Assembly (NCBI GenBank): GCA_021773215.1
Contig: JAJFKM010000050.1
Coordinates: 1 to 64,000 of the forward strand
Direction of reading: 5' to 3'
DNA length: 64,000 nucleotides
DNA from: Gammaproteobacteria bacterium
GTDB taxonomy: Bacteria > Pseudomonadota > Gammaproteobacteria > Eutrophobiales > Eutrophobiaceae
The notes beneath the pieces were generated by a model. It was not told where the DNA came from. It made no database searches and saw nothing but the letters and a program-made list of their open reading frames with translations. The number at the start of each line of letters is the position of its first letter. Positions within the stretch are counted from its first letter, which is position 1. The translations under genes and the position numbers were made by a program. Positions 53,550-63,377 of this stretch are shown here, piece by piece.

Positions 53550-55301
53550 TTAACTACTAATAACTTCCTTCTCACGAAACTGCACTTGATGTAATCTCGC
53601 ATAATGATTTTGTAGTTTTAATAAATCATCATGCGTGCCTTCTTCAACGATATGTCCTTTATCTAATACGATAATATGATCTGCGTTCTCAATTGTGGAT
53701 AAGCGATGCGCAATGATTAACGATGTACGTCCTTTCTTAACATTCTCTAATGCAGATTGGATGTGTCGCTCTGAACGTGTATCTAGTGACGATGTTGCTT
53801 CATCTAATATTAATAATCTTGCGTCTTTCAGTAATGCACGTGCAATAGCGAGTCGCTGACGTTGCCCTCCCGACAAACGCGTACCATCTTCACCAACGAT
53901 AGTATCCATCTTTTCAGGTAACTCATTAATAAACTCTGTTGCACACGCCGCTTCTGCCGCTGCCCAAATAGCATCATCTGTCGCATCATTTAAATCGCCA
54001 TAGGCAATGTTATTTCTAACAGTATCATTAAACAGAACAACATCCTGACTAACATAAGCGATGTTTTTTCGTAGTGATAATAAAGACAGCTCTCTTATAT
54101 CAACATCATCATATAAAATTGCGCCCTCATTCAACTCATAAAATCTTGGGATTAGATTGGCCAATGTCGTCTTGCCACTGCCTGATTCACCTACCAGTGC
54201 GACAGTTTCTCCCGGTTTAATAATCAGACTTATTGAATCAAGCGCCTCAGTCCCTGCTTCGGCATAACGATATGAAACATTTTTAAATTCTAATTTCCCT
54301 TTTACTTCCGTTAAAACCTTATCGCCTGATTGAGGCTCAATATCTGTATCGAGTAATTTAAATACGCTTTCACAGGCAGCTAAACCCTTTTGTATATGCT
54401 CATTGACACCGGCCAGTCTTTTCAATGGTCCGAGTATCATCGCTATTGCTGCAAAGAAGGAGACAAAATCACCAACCAATAAGGCATCCGACGAGGCTTG
54501 TTGAGTTGCAACATAAATAATAATGGCGAGTAAAAATGCGGTAAATACTTGTATTGCCGGACCCGTTGCGACGGAAGCACTTACGAACTTCATAGCAAAG
54601 CGACGATGCGCATTAATGATATTAAAGAAACGCTGCTTCTCAACTTTCTGACCACCATAAAGTTTGATCACCTTTTGCGCATCGAAGCATTCTGCAAGGA
54701 CATGATGAATATCGCCCATCGCATCCTGTACCTTACGACTCATCTTGCGTAAGCGACGTTTAATAATCGTTACAATAATGGCAATAATCGGTGCCCCCAA
54801 TAAACAGATTAAAGCCAACTTCCAATCGATGTAAAACATCCAGCCAAGCAAACCCATTACCGACAGTGAATCTCTAACTATCGTTGAGATTGCATTGGTT
54901 GATGCTTCTTTTATCTGGGTAACATCAAATGTAAAACGCGACATCAAATTACCGGAACGATTGCCATCGTAAAAACTGGTGGGATAATCAATCAAGCGTG
55001 CAAACATGGCCTGACGTAAATCCATGATCACCTTATATGCGACCCAATCCAGTGATAGACCGCTGACATAGGCCGCTATGCCACGAATCGCAAATAAACC
55101 GACAAACAAAAAGGGCATTAGCACAATCGTGTTGGGATCCTTATCGATAAAGGCACCATTCAAAAGCGGCTGCATCAAGGCTGGAATAGCGGGATCAGTC
55201 GCCGCCAGCACGATCATGCTAATGATAGATAATAAAAATACGCGCCAATAGGGAACAACATGGCTTAACAGCCTACGATATAAGATAATATCTGTATTCA
55301 T
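53550..55301 (-). CDS. msbA: Lipid A export ABC transporter MsbA
   Basis: A 583-residue half-transporter: six membrane helices and a C-terminal ATPase. Walker A is GESGSGKTT, the signature LSGGQRQRLAIARA and Walker B LLILDEATSSLD, and the switch histidine is in IIAHRLST. MsbA flips lipid A-core across the inner membrane. The ATG at 55301 is chosen because the first 34 codons of the longer frame have no homology and are polar. No lpxK is next to it. It is divergent from the phosphoribulokinase-like gene. Confidence 0.94.
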   Translation of the reverse strand: MNTDIILYRRLLSHVVPYWRVFLLSIISMIVLAATDPAIPALMQPLLNGAFIDKDPNTIVLMPFLFVGLFAIRGIAAYVSGLSLDWVAYKVIMDLRQAMFARLIDYPTSFYDGNRSGNLMSRFTFDVTQIKEASTNAISTIVRDSLSVMGLLGWMFYIDWKLALICLLGAPIIAIIVTIIKRRLRKMSRKVQDAMGDIHHVLAECFDAQKVIKLYGGQKVEKQRFFNIINAHRRFAMKFVSASVATGPAIQVFTAFLLAIIIYVATQQASSDALLVGDFVSFFAAIAMILGPLKRLAGVNEHIQKGLAACESVFKLLDTDIEPQSGDKVLTEVKGKLEFKNVSYRYAEAGTEALDSISLIIKPGETVALVGESGSGKTTLANLIPRFYELNEGAILYDDVDIRELSLLSLRKNIAYVSQDVVLFNDTVRNNIAYGDLNDATDDAIWAAAEAACATEFINELPEKMDTIVGEDGTRLSGGQRQRLAIARALLKDARLLILDEATSSLDTRSERHIQSALENVKKGRTSLIIAHRLSTIENADHIIVLDKGHIVEEGTHDDLLKLQNHYARLHQVQFREKEVISS

Positions 55302-55478
55302 GGACGAGCCCAAACTATTCCCCTTGTAAATCAGCGTGTTATATGGCTTATAATGCCCGTGAGAGTGGAATTGTGCAATGCATTGCGTTAGTAAACCCGT
55401 CACAGCGTTGAAACTAGTCTGATAAAAAATACGAATAAAATATAGAAGCTACGTTCTTCTGAGGATAATCTAAATACC

Positions 55479-56357
55479 ATGTCACAGAAACATCCAATAA
55501 TTGCCGTAACGGGTTCATCCGGAGCGGGCACTAGTATTGCCAGAGACGCATTTGAAACTATGTTTCGCAAGATCGGTATGAATCCCGCTTATATCGAGGG
55601 TGATTGTTTTCATCGGTATGATCGCGCTGAGATGGAAAAGCTGAGTGCAGAAGCAGCGGCCAAAGGAGAAAACCTGACTCACTTTGGCCCAGAAGGAAAC
55701 ATCTTCAACGAACTGGAAGCCTTATTCAGTGAGTATGGCGAAAAAGGGACCGGTAAACGTCGATTTTACATTCATGATGTAAAAGAAGCATCGCAACACG
55801 GCTTACCGCCTGGCTCGATAACCCCTTGGGAGCCTATTGAAGAAAACAGTGACTTACTTTTTTATGAGGGACTACATGGTGGTCTGGTCACTGATGATGT
55901 CGATGTATGCCAACATGTTGATCTGCTAATAGGATTCACCCCCATTATTAATCTGGAATGGATGCAAAAGATCCACAGAGACCGCGCGCTCCGGGGCTAT
56001 TCAACGGAAGACGCGACCAAGCTTATCCTGGATCGTATGCACGACTATATGCATTACATTACCCCGCAGTTCTCTCGTACCGATATTAACTTTCAGCGCG
56101 TACCCACGATAGACACGTCTAATCCGTTCGCAGCAGACTATATACCCAGTAATGATGAGAGTTTCAGCGTCATTCATATACGCAATCAGGAAAAAATCGA
56201 GGTCGATTTTCGCTACCTTTTGGAGATGCTTGAAGGCTCAATGATGTCGAGTCCAGAGACAATTGTCGTGCCTGCTGGAAAAATGGTTTTTGCCATGCAA
56301 TTAATACTTACGCCATTGATAACGAAGTTATATGCCCAAAGAGGCACCTTCATTTGA
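55479..56357 (+). CDS. Phosphoribulokinase-family protein
   Basis: A 292-residue kinase-fold protein of the proteobacterial phosphoribulokinase type. The P-loop is GSSGAGTS (12–19), followed by EGDCFHRYDRAEM, FYEGLHGG, NLEWMQKIHRD and QFSRTDINFQRVPTIDTSNPF. Relatives include the Calvin-cycle CbbP and the enteric PrkB of unknown role. No RubisCO or other Calvin-cycle gene is in the window, so a PrkB-like function cannot be excluded. Confidence 0.87.
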   Translation: MSQKHPIIAVTGSSGAGTSIARDAFETMFRKIGMNPAYIEGDCFHRYDRAEMEKLSAEAAAKGENLTHFGPEGNIFNELEALFSEYGEKGTGKRRFYIHDVKEASQHGLPPGSITPWEPIEENSDLLFYEGLHGGLVTDDVDVCQHVDLLIGFTPIINLEWMQKIHRDRALRGYSTEDATKLILDRMHDYMHYITPQFSRTDINFQRVPTIDTSNPFAADYIPSNDESFSVIHIRNQEKIEVDFRYLLEMLEGSMMSSPETIVVPAGKMVFAMQLILTPLITKLYAQRGTFI

Positions 56358-56406
56358 GCATAAATGTTGATTTACAATCATTTGATAACAATGTTTTAAT
56401 AGACTC

Positions 56407-57066
56407 ATGCGCACCATACTGGTTCTAAATCCTAAAGGCGGGAGTGGTAAAAGTACTCTGGCTACCAACATTGCCAGCTATTTTTCTATTAGTGGCAAAA
56501 AAGTAACGCTGGCAGATTGTGACCCACAAGGGTCGAGCCAGGATTGGCTAAACGCAAGATCAGATAAGCAAAGCCCTATAAATAATGCCGTATTAGCGAA
56601 AGGTAGTTTGCAGGTTCCTCAGGATACAGACATCCTGGTCATGGATACACCAGCTGGCGTCACCGATAAGAGGCTCAGCAAATTTCTCAGTCAGGCACAG
56701 ACTATGGTCATGCCAGTCATTGCTTCGCCAATAGATATTCGTGCAGCCGAACGATTTCTTGATGAATTGTTTTCACTAAAAGGATCTATTAATAACAAAA
56801 TCAAAATTGCAACGGTTGCGAATCGTGTAAGAGAAGACACCTTAATAGCCGCAAAGCTTGAATATTATCTGGATAAACTAAAATTGCCTGATGGCAAACG
56901 TTTACCCTTTATGACTATGCTGAGACAAAGCCAGAATTATATTCATGCTGCGGAGCGAGGTTTAAGTATATTTGAATTACCGCCATCAAAAACATATTAT
57001 GACCGCGAACAATGGGAACCTTTGCTTCGTTGGTTAAATAGCAGTAAAAGTCAGCCTAATAATTAA
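56407..57066 (+). CDS. ParA/MinD-family ATPase
   Basis: A 219-residue deviant-Walker ATPase with the P-loop NPKGGSGKSTLATN and Walker A' ADCDPQGSSQDWL. LVMDTPAGVTDKRL corresponds to the Walker B region. It lacks the long DNA-binding N terminus of plasmid ParA and there is no parB nearby, so it is one of the stand-alone ParA-like proteins that position cellular cargo. The start is 50 bases behind the phosphoribulokinase-like gene. Confidence 0.88.
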   Translation: MRTILVLNPKGGSGKSTLATNIASYFSISGKKVTLADCDPQGSSQDWLNARSDKQSPINNAVLAKGSLQVPQDTDILVMDTPAGVTDKRLSKFLSQAQTMVMPVIASPIDIRAAERFLDELFSLKGSINNKIKIATVANRVREDTLIAAKLEYYLDKLKLPDGKRLPFMTMLRQSQNYIHAAERGLSIFELPPSKTYYDREQWEPLLRWLNSSKSQPNN

Positions 57067-57111
57067 TCTCACCGCGTTACAGCATTAGCTGCTGTTATCA
57101 TAAAGTTTGTT

Positions 57112-58122
57112 ATGTCATATAAAGCCCAACTTTCAGATCAAGACATTGTATTCGATGTTGAAGAACATGAAACCGTACTTGAAGCAGCCTTGCGTCAGGG
57201 ACATGGACTACCCTATGGTTGTCGCAATGGTATTTGTGGCTCATGTAAAGCCAAAATAATTTCGGGTGATATTTCTTATCCTGACGGAGCGCCTGAAGGA
57301 CTAAAAGAAAAGGACATCGAACAAGGTTATGCCTTTCTGTGTCAGGCTAAAGCAACCGCTGATCTCACTATCAAGGCTCGTACGGTTGAAACTGCTGCCG
57401 ATATAAAAACCCGTCAGTTTCCCTGTCGAGTGACTAAATGTGAAAAACTCAATGATGATGTCATGCGTTTAGTACTCGATCTGCCAAAAACCGAACGGTT
57501 ACAATTTCTGGCAGGTCAGTATATCGATATTCTTATGCAAGACGGCAAACGACGTTCATTCTCTTTAGCCAACGCGCCAGATCAAGATCAAAACCTGGAG
57601 TTACATATTCGTCATTATGAGGGTGGCTTATTCTCTGAATACGCCTTTAAAGATCTGACTGAAAAAACACTATTGCGTATCGAAGGACCATTAGGTCAAT
57701 TTACTCTGCACGAGTCAGACAGACCGATAATAATGATTGCCGGCGGCACTGGCTTCGCTCCCGTCAAAAGCCTGATTGAATACTCGCTTAAGAACAATCA
57801 TAAACGACCTATTCAATTTTATTGGGGTGCACGCACAGTTACCGATCTATACCTCAATGATATGGCTGAAGCATGGTCAAGCAACCATGAACATGTTCAA
57901 TATCATCCGGTTTTATCTGATGTTGATAAATTGAATGGCTGGACGGGTAAAACAGGTTATGTGCATGATGCAGTATTAAAGGATCATGCCGACTTGTCAG
58001 GTTTCGATATCTACGCCTGCGGACCACCGCCAATGATCAATGCTATTGTAGAATCATTTCCGGCAAACGGATTAAATAGAGACCGATTATTTTCAGACTC
58101 ATTTGAATTCGCTGCTAATTAA
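57112..58122 (+). CDS. Ferredoxin–NAD(P)H reductase, AscD-like
   Basis: A 336-residue electron-transfer protein: an N-terminal plant-type [2Fe-2S] domain with cysteines 37, 42, 45 and 77 (GCRNGICGSC … FLCQ), then an FAD domain (KRRSFSLANAP) and an NAD(P)H domain (IMIAGGTGFAPVKSL, ACGPPPMI). The layout equals CDP-6-deoxy-glucoseen reductase (AscD/RfbI) and similar oxygenase reductases. Its partner is not obvious. Its stop overlaps the convergent hemY stop region. Confidence 0.88.
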   Translation: MSYKAQLSDQDIVFDVEEHETVLEAALRQGHGLPYGCRNGICGSCKAKIISGDISYPDGAPEGLKEKDIEQGYAFLCQAKATADLTIKARTVETAADIKTRQFPCRVTKCEKLNDDVMRLVLDLPKTERLQFLAGQYIDILMQDGKRRSFSLANAPDQDQNLELHIRHYEGGLFSEYAFKDLTEKTLLRIEGPLGQFTLHESDRPIIMIAGGTGFAPVKSLIEYSLKNNHKRPIQFYWGARTVTDLYLNDMAEAWSSNHEHVQYHPVLSDVDKLNGWTGKTGYVHDAVLKDHADLSGFDIYACGPPPMINAIVESFPANGLNRDRLFSDSFEFAAN

Positions 58123-59315
58123 TTTACGCTAGACATTCCTGTCGCAAGTGTAAGACCCTTTTCATAACATTCAGCTGCTGCTTCACGGTCGCCCTCTTGT
58201 TCATGTAGTCGGGCAAATTCATAATAGGCTTCTGGATTAGCCTGTACCTCAATACTCTCTCGCAAGTAATCCCTTGCCTTGCCCCACAGTTGATTACGCA
58301 TACAGATGCGACCAAGTGTTAATAGCAAGACGGCATCACGCGAATGATTATTCAACCAGGATTCAGCCGTAGCTTGTTGTTTTGCCAAATCAGACCCAAG
58401 CACAAGCCCATATAAGCGTACTAACAAATGATCCCACTGACGTTTTAATGCCGTCTTTAATAACAATTCACAATCTGAGGTATCATCGAACTTGAGCCGT
58501 TCAGTGACATACACTTCGATTAAATAAAAATGTTGTTTTAATTTACGTGGGATATTTGCCCACAGTGTGTTTAGCGTTTGCTTATCCTTTCTATTACCCG
58601 CTTCTTTTAACAAACCCGCATAGGCATCAAGTTGTTTTGCCTGAATCTGTTCACGTGGGTAGAGACTGGTTTTTTCAATAGAAGGAATAATATTCAACAC
58701 CGATTGCCAATCATTGAGATCAGTGTAGGTTTCTAATAATAATTGTTTGACCTGATTTTGATTCGGCTGCTTGTTTTCTAGGTGCTTTAAAGTTGCCAGC
58801 GCTTGTTCCGTTTGTTGTTCACTTAATTGCAGTTCTGCTTGTGTGATACCTACAGCAAGGCTCGCATCGGGATTGTTGTGATAGGCCAGACGTAAATACT
58901 CATCCCGACGATCAACGGCATGTAATTCCTGTGCCGCACGTGCCGCACAAAGATAATTAACATAGGGTGCTCGGCTGTAAGGAGCAGCTTTACAAAAATC
59001 ATGTTCGGCCTGCTTCCAACGACCTTCCGTCATATTAATTAAACCTTGAGTCAAATATTTTTCAGCACGTCGTTGATGTCGATGCTGGCGCCAGGTTTTT
59101 ATCTCTTTTGGTATTTCAAAAAATCGTACCAAGCTGCGCACAGTAAAATAAATTACCAAAAAGCTGAGAAACAAAACAATAACAAACAAGGTTGCTGTGG
59201 TTTGTATTGTCCAACCCGAGATGGTCATCATGACGTAACCGGTATCAGAACCAGCCAAAGATCCAATCACAATAGCAAGCAATAAAGCCAGTAGACTTAA
59301 CAGCAATAATTTCAT
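58119..59315 (-). CDS. hemY: HemY-like tetratricopeptide protein
   Basis: A 398-residue inner-membrane protein with two N-terminal helices (about 3–21 and 39–62) and a periplasmic or cytoplasmic region made of TPR-like helix pairs (LTQGLINMTEGRWKQAEHDF, YEFARLHEQEGDREAAAECYEKGL). It belongs to the proteobacterial hemY of the hemCDXY operon, which is not protoporphyrinogen oxidase. The role in haem synthesis is indirect or unproven. It overlaps hemX by four bases. Confidence 0.9.
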   Translation of the reverse strand: MKLLLLSLLALLLAIVIGSLAGSDTGYVMMTISGWTIQTTATLFVIVLFLSFLVIYFTVRSLVRFFEIPKEIKTWRQHRHQRRAEKYLTQGLINMTEGRWKQAEHDFCKAAPYSRAPYVNYLCAARAAQELHAVDRRDEYLRLAYHNNPDASLAVGITQAELQLSEQQTEQALATLKHLENKQPNQNQVKQLLLETYTDLNDWQSVLNIIPSIEKTSLYPREQIQAKQLDAYAGLLKEAGNRKDKQTLNTLWANIPRKLKQHFYLIEVYVTERLKFDDTSDCELLLKTALKRQWDHLLVRLYGLVLGSDLAKQQATAESWLNNHSRDAVLLLTLGRICMRNQLWGKARDYLRESIEVQANPEAYYEFARLHEQEGDREAAAECYEKGLTLATGMSSVN

Positions 59316-60406
59316 TGTATCGGCTCTAACTCATCATTATTAATTGCGCTACTAGTCTCATCTTGAGAACGTATGAGTGCACGGACTGTTTCAAGTGATG
59401 AACTAATATCCATACGCGGAAATTCAAGTTCCAGATCTTTCATCTTGTTTAATGAATCATAAATATTTTGAGCGGATGCATCAGACAGATCAAAATACTC
59501 ATTTAACCAGGTCTCTATATGACCTATAGAAGCATGCAAATTATTTGTGTCACGATTAAAAACAGCAAATCGTGCATTGGCTAATTCAAGCTTTAAATTC
59601 GCCCGTAGAAAATATACTTCATCTGGCAATAAGCGAGCTTTGTTGACCTCTGTATCACGAGTTATTACAACCAAACTTTTCAATTCTTTCCAAACCAGAA
59701 CAAAGAAATGTTTTATTCCCTTTAATTGTTCTTCATTTTGTTCTGCAACTACCTCTGGTTTTTCTACGACAACATTCTTTTTAAGAGGAAGTTGATCTAC
59801 ACGATTTATCAGATCCGATAAAAACAGACCTAAGCCGCTGAGGTCAGCCTGATTTAATGATCTAAGCTCATTCATATCTGCGATTAACTGCTCACGCACA
59901 CTTAACACCATGGGATCACGCAGGCCTTTTAATCTTGCGTCTGCCGCTTCCATAGCCGCTAGTGCAGTTGCCACATCGTGATCGAGCTGAATATTGTAAC
60001 TCGCAATAATTAATAGATGCTCTACTTCGGCAAGCGCATAATCTTCATTGATATGAATCTGCTGCTCGACAGGTTGGTTAACGGCTTCCGTCAGCATTTC
60101 CTGATTTGTTGCCAATTCATCCAGTTTTTTTCTGAGCTCGAGAATAGTAGAACTTGATTGTTTGATACGTTTATCGACATCAGAAATAACGCGCTCTTCG
60201 ATAGAATTAGTTGACGCCAACTTTTCTTCAAGAATTTCAAATTGTTGATAACCGTAATAAAATGCACCGGAAAAAATAACAATAAAAAGCAGCAGTAAAA
60301 TTAAAACTATTTTATTGCCACTCTTTTTAGTTACAACATCCTCGGTCATTACTGACTCATTATCTTCTTCTTTTTCCAACGCCTTACCTTTTATTTCTTC
60401 ACTCAT
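59312..60406 (-). CDS. hemX: HemX-like membrane protein
   Basis: A 364-residue protein with a charged cytosolic N terminus, a single membrane helix (about 31–50) and a long helical periplasmic region (NEDYALAEVEHLLIIASYNIQLDHDVATALAAMEAADARL). It is the proteobacterial HemX found between hemD and hemY. Earlier annotation as uroporphyrinogen methyltransferase is not supported by any SAM motif here. It is 6 bases behind hemD. Confidence 0.9.
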   Translation of the reverse strand: MSEEIKGKALEKEEDNESVMTEDVVTKKSGNKIVLILLLLFIVIFSGAFYYGYQQFEILEEKLASTNSIEERVISDVDKRIKQSSSTILELRKKLDELATNQEMLTEAVNQPVEQQIHINEDYALAEVEHLLIIASYNIQLDHDVATALAAMEAADARLKGLRDPMVLSVREQLIADMNELRSLNQADLSGLGLFLSDLINRVDQLPLKKNVVVEKPEVVAEQNEEQLKGIKHFFVLVWKELKSLVVITRDTEVNKARLLPDEVYFLRANLKLELANARFAVFNRDTNNLHASIGHIETWLNEYFDLSDASAQNIYDSLNKMKDLELEFPRMDISSSLETVRALIRSQDETSSAINNDELEPIQ

Positions 60407-60412
60407 TAATTT

Positions 60413-61192
60413 CTATTCTCCTACAAGGTCCAAAAGTGCTAACAATAGACCTTCATCATTTTTATCTATGGCAATACTCGTGTCTGAGACAAAGCCTAAT
60501 TCTTTCGCAAGACTATCATTTCGAGCCGACATTAAAACTAGAGACGTGTTAAATAATTGGGCCCGATCATTCTCTGGAGTCAGGTGTACCAGATTATTAA
60601 GCCCGTCATTACTGGTGATTACAATCGCATCAGGTTTTATATCTTGCCATATTTTATGACTATCCTTAACATGATATTCAGGTAAGCAACGTTTATACAC
60701 TTCCGCGTAATCGACTGATGCTCCTCGACTTTCTAGATTATCCGCTAAATATTCACGTCCACCAACACCGCGAATAATCAGTATTTTTTTACCCGTCAGT
60801 GTTTCCTGCTGCATTTCTGACAAATCCAATAATGCTTCACTGTCGGCCTGCACACCAGCATGAATTACATTCTTAATTTTCAAACTGGATAGCGTTTCTG
60901 CCGTCCCGGCACCTATAGCAAAAACCTTGGTGTGCGCTGGCAGTCTAGCCCGGCTCATGTAATTATCAAAAGCCATCTTTACAGCATTACGACTAACAAA
61001 CACAATAAAATCGATTTCAGAAAACGCATCACTCTTTAAAAGTACATTGTCAGGATCGTCTATAGGCTGAATATCGATAGTTGGGAAAGCAATAGCTTGT
61101 CCACCATTTGCAGCAATTAATTCACATAAATAGTTGGCCTGATGCTTTGGCCTGGTAACTAATATTCGTTTTTTCTCTAACGTTACATTCAC
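60413..61192 (-). CDS. hemD: Uroporphyrinogen-III synthase
   Basis: A 259-residue enzyme that closes and inverts ring D of hydroxymethylbilane to give uroporphyrinogen III. KRILVTRPKHQANYLCELI at the start, FVSRNAVKMAF and the C-terminal ITSNDGLNNL are the usual features of this poorly conserved family. Position between hemC (2 bases) and hemX confirms the call. Confidence 0.93.
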   Translation of the reverse strand: MNVTLEKKRILVTRPKHQANYLCELIAANGGQAIAFPTIDIQPIDDPDNVLLKSDAFSEIDFIVFVSRNAVKMAFDNYMSRARLPAHTKVFAIGAGTAETLSSLKIKNVIHAGVQADSEALLDLSEMQQETLTGKKILIIRGVGGREYLADNLESRGASVDYAEVYKRCLPEYHVKDSHKIWQDIKPDAIVITSNDGLNNLVHLTPENDRAQLFNTSLVLMSARNDSLAKELGFVSDTSIAIDKNDEGLLLALLDLVGE

Positions 61193-61194
61193 GA

Positions 61195-62115
61195 CTAATG
61201 TATGAGTTCTTTTAATATCTCATCAGCACCGCGTTCTAATAAGTTCTCTGCTAATGTCGTGCCGGTCTCGTCACGCTTTTCTATATCTCCGCTAAGCTCG
61301 GATTTAATCACTTCACTACCATCTATTCTTGCAACCAACCCAACCAGATTTATCTCATTACCCTTGATCGAAGCCTGTCCCGCAATGGGTAATTGACAGC
61401 CACCGAAAAGACGACGACTAAAGGCGCGCTCTGTTTCAACACAAAGTGATGTTTCGCGATCGTTAAGTGGCGCAATCAACTCATGGACATCAGTATCGTC
61501 GGCACGGCATTCAATACCAATAGCACCCTGTCCAATGGCTGGCAACAATACTGATTCAGGTATTAATTGAGTTATACGTTCTTTTAATCCAAGCCTAATG
61601 ATACCGGCAGCGGCGAGCATGATTGCATCATATTCGCCATCATCTAGTTTACGCAAACGCGTACCCACATTACCCCGTAGATCTTTTAACTCTATTTCAG
61701 GGCGTAACGCTTTTACTTGAGATTGGCGACGCAGGCTTGAGGTACCTAAGACAGCTCCGTCGGGAAGATCTTCGATCTGCTTATAGTTGTTAGAAATAAA
61801 CACATCTCTCACGTCTTCGCGTTTCAAGATCACTGGCATGGCAAGTTCATCAGGCAAATCGATGGTCACATCCTTCATAGAATGTACTGCAATATCAGCT
61901 TCTCCATTTAATAAGGCCTGTTCGAGTTCCTTAATAAACAATCCTTTGCCACCAACAGCAACTAGTGGTGCATCGAGAAACCGATCACCTTCTGTCGTCA
62001 TACTCACCAACTCAACATTCAAATCTGGATAGAGATGTATTAACTGCTGTTTGACGTGCTCAGCTTGCCATAGGGCAAGAGGGCTGTTACGTGTCGCTAT
62101 TTTTAGTGTCTTCAC
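61195..62115 (-). CDS. hemC: Porphobilinogen deaminase
   Basis: A 306-residue enzyme that joins four porphobilinogens into hydroxymethylbilane. The catalytic aspartate is D82 in HSMKDV, the substrate-binding GTSSLRRQ and LRGNVGTRLRKL are present, and the dipyrromethane cofactor cysteine is C240 in FGGCQLPIAG. It leads the hemCDXY operon. The second copy of the TA-ended element lies just upstream of its start. Confidence 0.97.
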   Translation of the reverse strand: MKTLKIATRNSPLALWQAEHVKQQLIHLYPDLNVELVSMTTEGDRFLDAPLVAVGGKGLFIKELEQALLNGEADIAVHSMKDVTIDLPDELAMPVILKREDVRDVFISNNYKQIEDLPDGAVLGTSSLRRQSQVKALRPEIELKDLRGNVGTRLRKLDDGEYDAIMLAAAGIIRLGLKERITQLIPESVLLPAIGQGAIGIECRADDTDVHELIAPLNDRETSLCVETERAFSRRLFGGCQLPIAGQASIKGNEINLVGLVARIDGSEVIKSELSGDIEKRDETGTTLAENLLERGADEILKELIH

Positions 62116-62159
62116 TGTGCGTTATTCATTAATTAGTGTGTTATTTTATTTTAATATCA

Positions 62160-62319
62160 TATACCCAAGATACATGAAAATGCAGGCTTATAGCACATCT
62201 GTTTTCATCCAGAGCAGCGTTTTTCTTCCTTGCAGGGAGCGGCCATGCGCGTCATCACGCCTCGCTCTGAATAAAAACAGACGCACTCTTTACCCTACTT
62301 TTCATATATCTTGGGTATA
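62160..62319. repeat. TA-ended inverted-repeat element, copy 2 (MITE-like)
   Basis: A 160-bp relative of the element at 41680–41862. The ends are TATACCCAAGATACATG and the near-perfect complement CATATATCTTGGGTATA. The inner pair CTGTTTTCATCCAGAGC (62199–62215) and GCTCTGAATAAAAACAG (62264–62280) is identical to copy 1, while the stretch between them is shorter. It separates the divergent hemC and gshB genes and could affect their promoters. Confidence 0.8.
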
Positions 62320-62380
62320 CACTTTGGATATTTTTCAGAAAGCGATTTATAGTTGCTTCATTTAACAGAAATTGAATTCA

Positions 62381-63328
62381 ATGAAACTCGGAATCGTCAT
62401 GGATCCCATTAGCGGGATCAATATTAAAAAAGACAGCTCATTTGCCATGCTGCTGGCCGCACAGAAACGTGGTTGGGACATACACTACATAGAGCAGAAT
62501 GACCTGTTTATTAATAATGATGTGCCAATGGCAAACTTACAATCACTCAAGGTTGAAGAGAATCCTGAGCAGTGGTTTACCTTATCAAACGCCTCTACTC
62601 AGGAACTGTCTAGTCTTGATATAATATTAATGCGTAAGGATCCACCTTTTGATCTCGAATATATCTACTCTACTTACATTTTGGAACACGCCGAACGGCT
62701 TGGTAGTATTGTCGTAAATAGCCCGGCAGCCCTGAGAAATGTTAATGAAAAATTTTTTATTACACATTTTCCAGACTGTATTGCACCAACCCAGGTTAGT
62801 CGTAGTATGGCTGTCTTACTCGACTTTATCGCACAACATGAGAATACGATCATAAAGCCATTAGATGGGATGGGCGGACAAGGTATTTTTCGAGTTAGTG
62901 CCTCAGATCCAAATACCAAGGTCATACTGGAAACCATCACCAAAAACGAAACAAGTTATGTTATGGCGCAAAAATACCTGCCTGAAATCTCGGCGGGTGA
63001 TAAACGGATATTGTTAATCAACGGTGAGCCTGTCCCGTATGCCCTTGCTAGAATACCTGCTGATGGTGAATTCAGGGGCAACCTCGCACGCGGAGGAACA
63101 GGCAAGGGCGTTGAACTATCAGAACGTGACCACTGGATTTGCCAGCAAGTTGGCTCAAAACTCCGTGACATGGGACTATTTTTCGTCGGATTGGATGTGA
63201 TTGGTGATTATTTAACAGAGATCAACGTCACCAGCCCAACCTGTATTCGTGAATTGGATAGCCTGTATAATATCGATATCAGCGGACAGCTAATGGACGT
63301 TTTAGAAAAACACAAACAGGCACAATAA
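62381..63328 (+). CDS. gshB: Glutathione synthetase
   Basis: A 315-residue ATP-grasp enzyme that joins glycine to gamma-glutamylcysteine. MKLGIVMDPISGINIKKDSSFAML is almost the E. coli N terminus. ILMRKDPPFDLEYIYSTYILE, KPLDGMGGQGIFR and INVTSPTCIRELD complete the family pattern. The longer frame begins with a TTG at 62372, but the ATG at 62381 matches the start of homology. A TonB gene follows after 49 bases, as in Pseudomonas (gshB–tonB3). Confidence 0.96.
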   Translation: MKLGIVMDPISGINIKKDSSFAMLLAAQKRGWDIHYIEQNDLFINNDVPMANLQSLKVEENPEQWFTLSNASTQELSSLDIILMRKDPPFDLEYIYSTYILEHAERLGSIVVNSPAALRNVNEKFFITHFPDCIAPTQVSRSMAVLLDFIAQHENTIIKPLDGMGGQGIFRVSASDPNTKVILETITKNETSYVMAQKYLPEISAGDKRILLINGEPVPYALARIPADGEFRGNLARGGTGKGVELSERDHWICQQVGSKLRDMGLFFVGLDVIGDYLTEINVTSPTCIRELDSLYNIDISGQLMDVLEKHKQAQ

Positions 63329-63377
63329 CATTGTTAAATGTAACGACTCACTCACCTATCGGTAAGCAACTTTAGAC

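Noticed and set aside
58119-58122. Possible frameshift where the reductase and hemY genes meet
   Set aside because: The genes are convergent and only their stop codons overlap. Both proteins have normal C termini.
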